A DNA stretch of 64,000 bases from Rhynochetos jubatus. Its lineage: Eukaryota > Chordata > Aves > Eurypygiformes > Rhynochetidae. Position 1 is the stretch's first letter. Each line of letters begins with the position of its first letter. The stretch covers positions 16,469,001 to 16,533,000 of the forward strand of contig CM050659.1 in assembly GCA_027574665.1 (NCBI GenBank), read 5' to 3'. Of this stretch, positions 47,017-59,300 are shown piece by piece. A program made the position numbers and the translations under genes. Below the pieces are notes generated by a model. That model was given only the letters and a program-made list of their open reading frames with translations. It was not told the DNA's origin and ran no database searches.

Positions 47017-49549
47017 ACCAGGGGGGGCCATGGCCGGAAACCGCGGTCGGTAACTTCTAGGGTTAGGGTTAGGGTTAGGGTCCGGAGAACCAGAAAGCCC
47101 ACAGCTCCAGGGATAATTGGGATTGCAAAGGCCTGCCAAGAGGAGCACGACACTGCACCGACATGGCTCCTTCCCCTGCTTTCCTAGCCAGAACCCGGGG
47201 GGGGCCGTGGCCGGAAACCGCGGTCGGCAACTTCTAGGGTTAGGGTTAGGGTCCGGAGAACCAGAAAGCCCACAGCTCCAGGGATAATTGGGATTGCAAA
47301 GGCCTGCCAAGAGGAGCACGACACTGCACCGACATGGCTCCTTCCCCAGCTTTCCTAGCCAGAACCCAGGGGGGGCCGTGGCTGGAAACCGCGGTCGGCA
47401 ACTTCTAGGGTTAGGGTTAGGGTCCGGAGAACCAGAAAGCCCACAGCTCCAGGGATAATTGGGATTGCAAAGGCCTGCCAAGAGGAGCACGACACTGCAC
47501 CGACATGGCTCCTTCCCCAGCTTTCCTAGCCAGAACCCAGGGGGGGCCATGCCCAGAAACCGTGGTCGGCAATTTCTAGGGTTAGGGTTAGGGTCCGGAG
47601 AACCAGAAAGCCCACAGCTCCAGGGATAATTGGGATTGCAAAGGCCTGCCAAGAGGAGCACGACACTGCACAGACATGGCTCCTTCCCCTGCTTTCCTAG
47701 ACAGAACCCAGGGGGGGCCGTGGCGGGAAACCGCGGTCGGTAAATTCTAGGGTTAGGGTTAGGGTTAAGGTCCGGAGAACCAGAAAGCCCACAGCTCCAG
47801 GGATAATTGGGATTGCAAAGGCCTGCCAAGAGGAGCATGACACTGTACAGACATGGCTCCTTCTCCTGCTTTCCTAGCCAGAACCCGGGAGGGGCCGTGG
47901 CCGGAAACCGTGGTCGGCAACTTCTAGGGTTAGGGTTAGGGTTAGGGTCCGGAGAACCAGAAAGCCCACAGCTCCAGGGATAATTGGGATTGCAAAGGCC
48001 TGCCAAGAGGAGCACGACACTGCACAGACATGGCTCCTTCCCCTGCTTTCCTAGCCAGAACCCAGGGGGGGCCGTGGCCGGAAACCGCGTTCGGTAAATT
48101 CTATTGTTAGGGTTAGGGTCCGGAGAACCAGAAAGCCCACAGCTCCAGGGATAATTGGGATTGCAAAGGCCTGCCAAGAGGAGCATGACACTGCACCGAC
48201 ATGGCTCCCTCACCAGCTTTCCTAGCCAGAACTCAGGGGGGGCCATGCCCAGAAACTGCGGTCGGCAACTTCTAGGGTTAGGGTTAGGGTTAGGGTCCGG
48301 AGAACCAGAAAGCCCACAGCTCCAGGGATAATTGGGATTGCAAAGGCCTGCCAAGAGGAGCACGACACTGCACCAACATGGCTCCTTCCCCAGCTTTCCT
48401 AGCCAGAACCCGGGGGGGGCCGTGGCCGGAAACCGCGGTCGGCAACTTCTAGGGTTAGGGTTAGGGTCCGGAGAACCAGAAAGCCTACAGCTCCAGGGAT
48501 ATTTGGGATTGCAAAGGCCTGCCAAGAGGAGCACGACACTGCACCGACATGGCTCCTTCCCCTGCTTTCCTAGCCAGAACCCGGGGGGGCCGTGGCTGGA
48601 AACCGCGGTCGGCAACTTCTAGGGTTAGGGTTAGGGTCCGGAGAACCAGAAAGCCCACAGCTCCAGGGATAATTGGGATTGCAAAGGCCTGCCAAGAGGA
48701 GTACAACACTGCACCGACATGGCTCCTTCCCCTGCTTTCCTAGCCAGAACCCAGGGGGGGCCTTCGCCGGAAACCGCGGTCGGCAACTTCTAGGGTTAGG
48801 GTTAGGGTTAGGGTCCGGAGAACCAGAAAGCCCACAGCTCCAGGGATAATTGGGATTGCAAAGGCCTGCCAAGAGGAGCACGACACTGCACAGACATGGC
48901 TCCTTCCCCTGCTTTCCTAGCCAGAACCCAGGGGGGGCCATGGCCGGAAACCGCGGTCGGCAACTTCTAGGGTTAGGGTTAGGGTCTGGAGAACCAGAAA
49001 GCCCACAGCTCCAGGGATAATTGGGATTGCAAAGGCCTGCCAAGAGGAGCACGACACTGCACAGACATGGCTCCTTCCCCTGCTTTCCTAGCCAGAACCC
49101 AGGGGGGGCCGTGGCCGGAAACCGCGGTCGGCAACTTCTAGGGTTAGGGTTAGGGTTAGGGTCCGGAGAACCAGAAAGCCCACAGCTCCAGGGATAATTG
49201 GGATTGCAAAGGCCTGCCAAGAGGAGCACGACACTGCACAGACATGGCTCCTTCCCCTGCTTTCCTAGCCAGAACCCGGGGGGGGCCGTGGCCGGAAACC
49301 GCGGTTGGCAACTTCTAGGGTTAGGGTTAGGGTTAGGGTCCGGAGAACCAGAAAGCCCACAGCTCCAGGGATAATTGGGATTGCAAAGGCCTGCCAAGAG
49401 GAGCATGACACTGCACAGACATGGCTCCTTCCCCTGCTTTCCTAGCCAGAACTCAGGGTGGGCCGTGGCTGGAAACCGCGGTCGGCAACTTCTAGGGTTA
49501 GGGTTAGGGTTAGGGTCCGGAGAACCAGAAAGCCCACAGCTCCAGGGAT

Positions 49550-51400
49550 AATTGGGATTGCAAAGGCCTGCCAAGAGGAGCACGACACTGCACCGACATG
49601 GCTCCTTCCCCTGCTTTCCTAGCCAGAACCCAGGGGGGGCCATGGCCGGAAACCGCGGTCGGCAACTTCTAGGGTTAGGGTTAGGGTTAGGGTCCGGAGA
49701 ACCAGAAAGCCCACAGCTCCAGGGATAATTGGGATTGCAAAGGCCTGCCAAGAGGAGCACGACACTGCACAGACATGGCTCCTTCCCCTGCTTTCCTAGC
49801 CAGAACCCAGGGGGGGCCATGGCCGGAAACCGCGGTCGGCAACTTCTAGGGTTAGGGTTAGGGTTAGGGTCCGGAGAACCAGAAAGCCCACAGCTCCAGG
49901 GATATTTGGGATTGCAAAGGCCTGCCAAGAGGAGCACGACACTGCACCGACATGGCTCCTTCCCCTGCTTTCCTAGCCAGAACCCGGGGGGGGCCATGGC
50001 CGGAAACCGCGGTTGGCAACTTCTAGGGTTAGGGTTAGGGATAGGGTCCGGAGAACCAGAAAGCCCACAGCTCCAGGGATAATTGGGATTGCAAAGGCCT
50101 GCCAAGAGGAGCATGACACTGCACAGACATGGCTCCTTCCCCTGCTTTCCTAGCCAGAACTCAGGGGGGGCCATGGCTGGAAACCGCGGTCGGCAACTTC
50201 TAGGGTTAGGGTTAGGGTTAGGGTCCGGAGAAGCAGAAAGCCCACAGCTCCAGGGATAATTGGGATTGCAAAGGCCTGCCAAGAGGAGCACGACACTGCA
50301 CCGACATGGCTCCTTCCCCTGCTTTCCTAGCCAGAACCCAGGGGGGGCCTTCGCCGGAAACCGCGGTCGGCAACTTCTAGGGTTAGGGTTAGGGTTAGGG
50401 TCCGGAGAACCAGAAAGCCCACAGCTCCAGGGATAATTGGGATTGCAAAGGCCTGCCAAGAGGAGCACGACACTGCACCGACATGGCTCCTTCCCCTGCT
50501 TTCCTAGCCAGAACCCAGGGGGGGCCATGGCCGGAAAACGCGGTCGGGAACTTCTAGGGTTAGGGATAGGGTTAGGGTCCGGAGAACCAGAAAGCCCACA
50601 GCTCCAGGGATATTTGGGATTGCAAAGGCCTGCCAAGAGGAGCACGACACTGCACAGACATGGCTCCTTCCCCTGCTTTCCTAGCCAGAACCCGGGGGGG
50701 GCCGTGGCCGGAAACTGCGGTTGGCAACTTCTAGGGTTAGGGTTAGGGTTAGGGTCCGGAGAACCAGAAAGCCCACAGCTCCAGGGATATTTGGGATTGC
50801 AAAGGCCTGCCAAGAGGAGCACGACACTGCACCGACATGGCTCCTTCCCCTGCTTTCCTAGCCAGAACCCGGGGGGGGCCGTGGCCGGAAAGCGCGGTTG
50901 GCAATTTCTAGGGTTAGGGTTAGGGTTAGGGTCCGGAGAACCAGAAAGCCCACAGCTCCAGGGATAATTGGGATTGCAAAGGCCTGCCAAGAGGAGCACG
51001 ACACTGCACAGACATGGCTCCTTCCCCTGCTTTCCTAGCCAGAACCCGGGGGGGGCCGTGGCCGGAAACCGCGGTTGGCAACTTCTAGGGTTAGGGTTAG
51101 GGTTAGGGTCCGGAGAACCAGAAAGCCCACAGCTCCAGGGATAATTGGGATTGCAAAGGCCTGCCAAGAGGAGCATGACACTGCACAGACATGGCTCCTT
51201 CCCCTGCTTTCCTAGCCAGAACTCAGGGGGGGCCGTGGCTGGAAACCGCGGTCGGCAACTTCTAGGGTTAGGGTTAGGGTTAGGGTCCGGAGAACCAGAA
51301 AGCCCACAGCTCCAGGGATAATTGGGATTGCAAAGGCCTGCCAAGAGGAGCACGACACTGCACCGACATGGCTCCTTCTCCTGCTTTCCTAGCCAGAACC
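49550..51400 (+). repeat. Duplicated multimer, partner about 52,558-54,408
   Basis: Monomers in this stretch recur at an offset of 3,008 bp (seventeen monomers less 1 bp). A clear marker is GGAAAACGCGGTCGGGAAC near 50,535 and 53,543, with its ATAGGG hexamer at 50,566 and 53,574, and the GGAAAGCGCGG unit near 50,890 and 53,898. Part of the same series (CCGGAGAAGCAG unit) also appears in between, near 51,998, so three partial copies overlap. Confidence 0.78.
50041..50046 (+). repeat. ATAGGG variant telomere hexamer (subfamily marker)
   Basis: TTAGGG is changed to ATAGGG in the last position of the block. I find the same variant at 50,566, 51,810, 52,518, 53,049, 53,574, 57,101, 57,278, 57,974, 61,307, 62,351, 62,528 and 63,224. 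I did not find it in the left array. It usually occurs with CGGTTGGCAAC (or GGTAAC) just upstream, so the two changes mark one monomer lineage. Confidence 0.85.
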
Positions 51401-54400
51401 CAGGGGGGGCCATGGCCGGAAACCGCGGTCGGCAACTTCTAGGGTTAGGGTTAGGGTTAGGGTCCGGAGAACCAGAAAGCCCACAGCTCCAGGGATAATT
51501 GGGATTGCAAAGGCCTGCCAAGAGGAGCACGACACTGCACAGACATGGCTCCTTCCCCTGCTTTCCTAGCCAGAACCCGGGGGGGCCATGGCCGGAAACC
51601 GCGGTCGGCAACTTCTAGGGTTAGGGTTAGGGTTAGGGTCCGGAGAACCAGAAAGCCCACAGCTCCAGGGATATTTGGGATTGCAAAGGCCTGCCAAGAG
51701 GAGCACGACACTGCACCGACATGGCTCCTTCCCCTGCTTTCCTAGCCAGAACCCGGGGGGGGCCATGGCCGGAAACCACGGTTGGCAACTTCTAGGGTTA
51801 GGGTTAGGGATAGGGTCCGGAGAACCAGAAAGCCCACAGCTCCAGGGATAATTGGGATTGCAAAGGCCTGCCAAGAGGAGCATGACACTGCACAGACATG
51901 GCTCCTTCCCCTGCTTTCCTAGCCAGAACTCAGGGGGGGCCATGGCTGGAAACCGGGGTCGGCAACTTCTAGGGTTAGGGTTAGGGTTAGGGTCCGGAGA
52001 AGCAGAAAGCCCACAGCTCCAGGGATAATTGGGATTGCAAAGGCCTGCCAAGAGGAGCACGACACTGCACCGACATGGCTCCTTCCCCTGCTTTCCTAGC
52101 CAGAACCCAGGGGGGGCCTTCGCCGGAAACCGCGGTCGGCAACTTCTAGGGTTAGGGTTAGGGTTAGGGTCCGGAGAACCAGAAAGCCCACAGCTCCAGG
52201 GATAATTGGGATTGCAAAGGCCTGCCAAGAGGAGCACGACACTGCACCGACATGGCTCCTTCCCCAGCTTTCCTAGCCAGAACCCGGGGGGGGCCGTGGC
52301 CGGAAACCGTGGTCGGCAACTTCTAGGGTTAGGGTTAGGGTTAGGGTCCGGAGAACCAGAAAGCCCACAGCTCCAGGGATAATTGGGATTGCAAAGGCCT
52401 GCCAAGAGGAGCACGACACTGCACCGACATGGCTCCTTCCCCTGCTTTCCTAGCCAGAACCCGGGGGGGGCCGTGGCCGGAAACCGCGGTTGGCAACTTC
52501 TAGGGTTAGGGTTAGGGATAGGGTCCGGAGAACCAGAAAGCCCACAGCTCCAGGGATAATTGGGATTGCAAAGGCCTGCCAAGAGGAGCACGACACTGCA
52601 CAGACATGGCTCCTTCCCCTGCTTTCCTAGCCAGAACTCAGGCGGGGCCGTGGCTGGAAACCGCGGTCGGCAACTTCTAGGGTTAGGGTTAGGGTTAGGG
52701 TCCGGAGAACCAGAAAGCCCACAGCTCCAGGGATAATTGGGATTGCAAAGGCCTGCCAAGAGGAGCACGACACTGCACAGACATGGCTCCTTCCCCTGCT
52801 TTCCTAGCCAGAACCCAGGGGGGGCCATGGCCGGAAACCGCGGTCGGCAACTTCTAGGGTTAGGGTTAGGGTTAGGGTCCGGAGAACCAGAAAGCCCACA
52901 GCTCCAGGGATATTTGGGATTGCAAAGGCCTGCCAAGAGGAGCACGACACTGCACCGACATGGCTCCTTCCCCTGCTTTCCTAGCCAGAACCCGGGGGGG
53001 GCCATGGCCGGAAACCGCGGTTGGCAACTTCTAGGGTTAGGGTTAGGGATAGGGTCCGGAGAACCAGAAAGCCCACAGCTCCAGGGATAATTGGGATTGC
53101 AAAGGCCTGCCAAGAGGAGCATGACACTGCACAGACATGGCTCCTTCCCCTGCTTTCCTAGCCAGAACTCAGGGGGGGCCATGGCTGGAAACCGCGGTCG
53201 GCAACTTCTAGGGTTAGGGTTAGGGTTAGGGTCCGGAGAAGCAGAAAGCCCACAGCTCCAGGGATAATTGGGATTGCAAAGGCCTGCCAAGAGGAGCACG
53301 ACACTGCACCGACATGGCTCCTTCCCCTGCTTTCCTAGCCAGAACCCAGGGGGGGCCTTCGCCGGAAACCGCGGTCGGCAACTTCTAGGGTTAGGGTTAG
53401 GGTTAGGGTCCGGAGAAGCAGAAAGCCCACAGCTCCAGGGATAATTGGGATTGCAAAGGCCTGCCAAGAGGAGCACGACACTGCACCGACATGGCTCCTT
53501 CCCCTGCTTTCATAGCCAGAACCCAGGGGGGGCCATGGCCGGAAAACGCGGTCGGGAACTTCTAGGGTTAGGGATAGGGTTAGGGTCCGGAGAACCAGAA
53601 AGCCCACAGCTCCAGGGATATTTGGGATTGCAAAGGCCTGCCAAGAGGAGCACGACACTGCACAGACATGGCTCCTTCCCCTGCTTTCCTAGCCAGAACC
53701 CGGGGGGGGCCGTGGCCGGAAACCGCGGTTGGCAACTTCTAGGGTTAGGGTTAGGGTTAGGGTCCGGAGAACCAGAAAGCCCACAGCTCCAGGGATATTT
53801 GGGATTGCAAAGGCCTGCCAAGAGGAGCACGACACTGCACCGACATGGCTCCTTCCCCTGCTTTCCTAGCCAGAACCCGGGGGGGGCCGTGGCCGGAAAG
53901 CGCGGTTGGCAATTTCTAGGGTTAGGGTTAGGGTTAGGGTCCGGAGAACCAGAAAGCCCACAGCTCCAGGGATAATTGGGATTGCAAAGGCCTGCCAAGA
54001 GGAGCACGACACTGCACCGACATGGCTCCTTCTCCTGCTTTCCTAGCCAGAACCCAGGGGGGGCCATGGCCGGAAACCGCGGTCGGCAACTTCTAGGGTT
54101 AGGGTTAGGGTTAGGGTCCGGAGAACCAGAAAGCCCACAGCTCCAGGGATAATTGGGATTGCAAAGGCCTGCCAAGAGGAGCATGACACTGCACAGACAT
54201 GGCTCCTTTCCCTGCTTTCCTAGCCAGAACTCAGGGGGGGCCGTGGCTGGAAATCGGGGTCGGCAACTTCTAGGGTTAGGGTTAGGGTTAGGGTCCGGAG
54301 AACCAGAAAGCCCACAGCTCCAGGGATAATTGGGATTGCAAAGGCCTGCCAAGAGGAGCACGACACTGCACAGACATGGCTCCTTCCCCTGCTTTCCTAG

Positions 54401-56331
54401 CCAGAACCCAGGGGGGGCCTTCGCCGGAAACCGCGGTCGGCAACTTCTAGGGTTAGGGTTAGGGTTAGGGTCCGGAGAACCAGAAAGCCCACAGCTCCAG
54501 GGATAATTGGGATTGTAAAGGCCTGCCAAGAGGAGCACGACACTGCACAGACATGGCTCCTTCCCCAGATTTCCTAGCCAGAACCCGGGGGGGGCCATGG
54601 CCGGAAACCGCGGTCGGCAACTTCTAGGGTTAGGGTTAGGGTCCGGAGAACCAGAAAGCCCACAGCTCCGGTGATAATTGGGATTGCAAAGGCCTGCCAA
54701 GAGGAGCACGACACTGCACAGACATGGCTCCTTCCCCTGCTTTCCTAGCCAGAACCCGGGGGGGGCCGTGGCCGGAAACCGCGGTCGGCAACTTCTAGGG
54801 TTAGGGTTAGGGTTAGGGTCCGGAGAACCAGAAAGCCCACAGCTCCAGGGATAATTGGGATTGCAAAGGCCTGCCAAGAGGAGCACGACACTGCACAGAC
54901 ATGGCTCCTTCCCCTGCTTTCCTAGCCAGAACCCGGGGGGGGCCGTGGCCGGAAACCGCGGTCGGCAACTTCTAGGGTTAGGGTTAGGGTCCGGAGAACC
55001 AGAAAGCCCACAGCTCCAGGGATAATTGGGATTGCAAAGGCCTGCCAAGAGGAGCACGACACTGCACCGACATGGCTCCTTCCCCTGCTTTCCTAGCCAG
55101 AACCCGGGGGGGGCCGTGGCCGGAAACCGCGGTCGGCAACTTCTAGGGTTAGGGTTAGGGTTAGGGTCCGGAGAACCAGAAAGCCCACAGCTCCAGGGAT
55201 AATTGGGATTGCAAAGGCCTGCCAAGAGGAGCACGACACTGCACAGACATGGCTCCTTCCCCTGCTTTCCTAGACAGAACCCGGGGGGAGCCGTGGCCGG
55301 AAACCGCGGTTGGCAACTTCTAGGGTTAGGGTTAGGGTTAGGGTCCGGAGAACCAGAAAGCCCACAGCTCCAGGGATAATTGGGATTGCAAAGGCCTGCC
55401 AAGAGGAGCACGACACTGCACAGACATGGCTCCTTCCCCTGCTTTCCTAGCCAGAACCCGGGGGGGGCCGTGGCCGGAAACCGCGGTCGGCAACTTCTAG
55501 GGTTAGGGTTAGGGTTAGGGTCCGGAGAACCAGAAAGCCCACAGCTCCAGGGATAATTGGGATTGCAAAGGCCTGCCAAGAGGAGCACGACACTGCACCG
55601 ACATGGCTCCTTCCGCAGCTTTCCTAGCCAGAACCCGGGGGGGGCCGTGGCCGGAAACCGCGGTCGGCAACTTCTAGGGTTAGGGTTAGGGTTAGGGTCC
55701 GGAGAACCAGAAAGCCCACAGCTCCAGGGATAATTGGGATTGCAAAGGCCTGCCAAGAGGAGCACGACACTGCACAGACATGGCTCCTTCCCCTGCTTTC
55801 CTAGACAGAACCCGGGGGGGGCCGTGGCCGGAAACCGCGGTCGGCAACTTCTAGGGTTAGGGTTAGGGTTAGGGTCCGGAGAACCAGAAAGCCCACAGCT
55901 CCAGGGATAATTGGGATTGCAAAGGCCTGCCAAGAGGAGCACGACACTGCACAGACATGGCTCCTTCCCCAGCTTTCCTAGCCAGAACCCGGGGGGGGCC
56001 GTGGCCGGAAACCGCGGTCGGCAACTTCTAGGGTTAGGGTTAGGGTTAGGGTCCGGAGAACCAGAAAGCCCACAGCTCCAGGGATAATTGGGATTGCAAA
56101 GGCCTGCCAAGAGGAGCACAACACTGCACAGACATGGCTCCTTCCCCTGCTTTCCTAGCCAGAACCCAGGGGGGGCCGTGGCCGGAAACCGCGGTCGGCA
56201 ACTTCTAGGGTTAGGGTTAGGGTTAGGGTCCGGAGAACCAGAAAGCCCACAGCTCCAGGGATAATTGGGATTGCAAAGGCCTGCCAAGAGGAGCACAACA
56301 CTGCACAGACATGGCTCCTTCCCCTGCTTTC

Positions 56332-59300
56332 CTAGCCAGAACTCAGGGGGGGCGTGGCTGGAAACCGCGGTCGGCAACTTCTAGTGTTAGGGTTAGGGTT
56401 AGGGTCCGGAGAACCAGAAAGCCCACAGCTCCAGGGATAATTGGGATTGCAAAGGCCTGCCAAGAGGAGCACGACACTGCACCGACATGGCTCCTTCCCC
56501 TGCTTTCCTAGCCAGAACCCAGGGTGGGCCATGGCCGGAAACCGCGGTCGGCAACTTCTAGGGTTAGGGTTAGGGTTAGGGTCCGGAGAACCAGAAAGCC
56601 CACAGCTCCAGGGATAATTGGGATTGCAAAGGCCTGCCAAGAGGAGCACGACACTGCACAGACATGGCTCCTTCCCCAGCTTTCCTAGCCAGAACCCAGG
56701 GGGGGCCGTGGCCGGAAACCGCGGTCGGCAACTTCTAGGGTTAGGGTTAGGGTTAGGGTCCGGAGAACCAGAAAGCCCACAGCTCCAGGGATAATTGGGA
56801 TTGCAAAGGCCTGCCAAGAGGAGCACGACACTGCACAGACATGGCTCCTTCCCCTGCTTTCCTAGCCAGAACCCGGGGGGGGCCGTGGCCGGAAACCGCG
56901 GTCGGCAAATTCTAGGGTTAGGGTTAGGGTCCGGAGAACCAGAAAGCCCACAGCTCCAGGGATATTTGGGATTGCAAAGGCCTGCCAAGAGGAGCACGAC
57001 ACTGCACCGACATGGCTCCTTCCCCTGCTTTCCTAGCCAGAACCCAGGGGGGGCCGTGGCCGGAAACCGCGGTTGGCAACTTCTAGGGTTAGGGTTAGGG
57101 ATAGGGTCCGGAGAACCAGAAAGCCCACAGCTCCAGGGATAATTGGGATTGCAAAGGCCTGCCAAGAGGAGCACGACACTGCACCGACATGGCTCCTTCC
57201 CATGCTTTCCTAGCCAGAACCCAGGGGGGGCCGTGGCCGGAAACCGCGGTTGGCAACTTCTAGGGTTAGGGTTAGGGATAGGGTCCGGAGAACCAGAAAG
57301 CCCACAGCTCCAGGGATAATTGGGATTGCAAAGGCCTGCCAAGAGGAGCACGACACTGCACAGACATGGCTCCTTGCCCTGCTTTCCTAGCCAGAACTCA
57401 GGGGGGGCCGTGGCTGGAAACCGCGGTCGGCAACTTCTAGGGTTAGGGTCCGGAGAAGCAGAAAGCCCACAGCTCCAGGGATAATTGGGATTGCAAAGGC
57501 CTGCCAAGAGGAGCACGACACTGCACCGCCATGGCTCCTTCCCCTGCTTTCCTAGCCAGAACCCAGGGGGGGCCTTCGCCGGAAACCGCGGTCGGCAACT
57601 TCTAGGGTTAGGGTTAGGGTTAGGGTCCGGAGAACCAGAAAGCCCACAGCTCCAGGGATAATTGGGATTGCAAAGGCCTGCCAAGAGGAGCACGACACTG
57701 CACCGACATGGCTCCTTCCCCTGCTTTCCTAGCCAGAACCCAGGGGGGGCCTTCGCCGGAAACCGCGGTCGGCAACTTCTAGGGTTAGGGTTAGGGTTAG
57801 GGTCCAGAGAACCAGAAAGCCCACAGCTCCAGGGATATTTGGGTTTGCAAAGGCCTGCCAAGAGGAGCACGACACTGCACCGACATGGCTCCTTCCCCTG
57901 CTTTCCTAGCCAGAACGTGGGGGGGGCCGTGGCCGGAAACCGCGGTTGGCAACTTCCAGGGTTAGGGTTAGGGATAGGGTCCGGAGAACCAGAAAGCCCA
58001 CAGCTCCAGGGATAATTGGGATTGCAAAGGCCTGCCAAGAGGAGCATGACACTGCACAGACATGGCTCCTTTCCCTGCTTTCCTAGCCAGAAGTCAGGGG
58101 GGGCCGTGGCTGGAAACCGGGGTCGGCAACTTCTAGGGTTAGGGTTAGGGTTAGGGTCCGGAGAACCAGAAAGCCCACAGCTCCAGGGATAATTGGGATT
58201 GCAAAGGCCTGCCAAGAGGAGCACGACACTGCACCGCCATGGCTCCTTCCCCTGCTTTCCTAGCCAGAACCCAGGGGGGGCCTTCGCCGGAAACCGCGGT
58301 CGGCAACTTCTAGGGTTAGGGTTAGGGTCCGGAGAACCAGAAAGCCCACAGCTCCAGGGATAATTGGGATTGCAAAGGCCTGCCAAGAGGAGCACGACAC
58401 TGCACAGACATGGCTCCTTCCCCTGCTTTCCTAGCCAGAACCCAGGGGGGGCCATGGCCGGAAACCGCGGTCGGCAACTTCTAGGGTTAGGGTTAGGGTT
58501 AGGGTCCGGAGAACCAGAAAGCCCACAGCTCCAGGGATAATTGGGATTGCAAATGCCTGCCAAGAGGAGCACGACACTGCACAGACATGGCTCCTTCCCC
58601 TGCTTTCCTAGCCAGAACCCAGGGGGGGCCGTGGCCGGAAACCGCGGTCGGCAACTTCTAGGGTTAGGGTTAGGGTTAGGGTCCGGAGAACCAGAAAGCC
58701 CACAGCTCCAGGGATAATTGGGATTGCAAAGGCCTGCCAAGGGGAGCACGACACTGCACCGACATGGCTCCTTCCGCAGCTTTCCTAGACAGAACCCGGG
58801 GGGGGCCGTGGCCGGAAACCGCGGTCGGCAACTTCTAGGGTTAGGGTTAGGGTTAGGGTCCGGAGAACCAGAAAGCCCACAGCTCCAGGGATAATTGGGA
58901 TTGCAAAGGCCTGCCAAGAGGAGCACGACACTGCACCGCCATGGCTCCTTCCCCTGCTTTCCTAGCCAGAACCCAGGGGGGGCCTTCGCCGGAAACCGCG
59001 GTCGGCAACTTCTAGGGTTAGGGTGAGGGTTAGGGTTAGGGTCCGGAGAACCAGAAAGCCCACAGCTCCAAGGATAATTGGGATTGCAAAGGCCTGCCAA
59101 GAGGAGCACGACACTGCACCGACATGGCTCCTTCCCCAGCTTTCCTAGCCAGAACCCGGGGGGGGCCGTGGCCGGAAACCGCGGTCGGCAACTTCTAGGG
59201 TTAGGGTTAGGGTTAGGGTCCGGAGAACCAGAAAGCCCACAGCTCCAGGGATAATTGGGATTGCAAAGGCCTGCCAAGAGGAGCACGACACTGCACAGAC

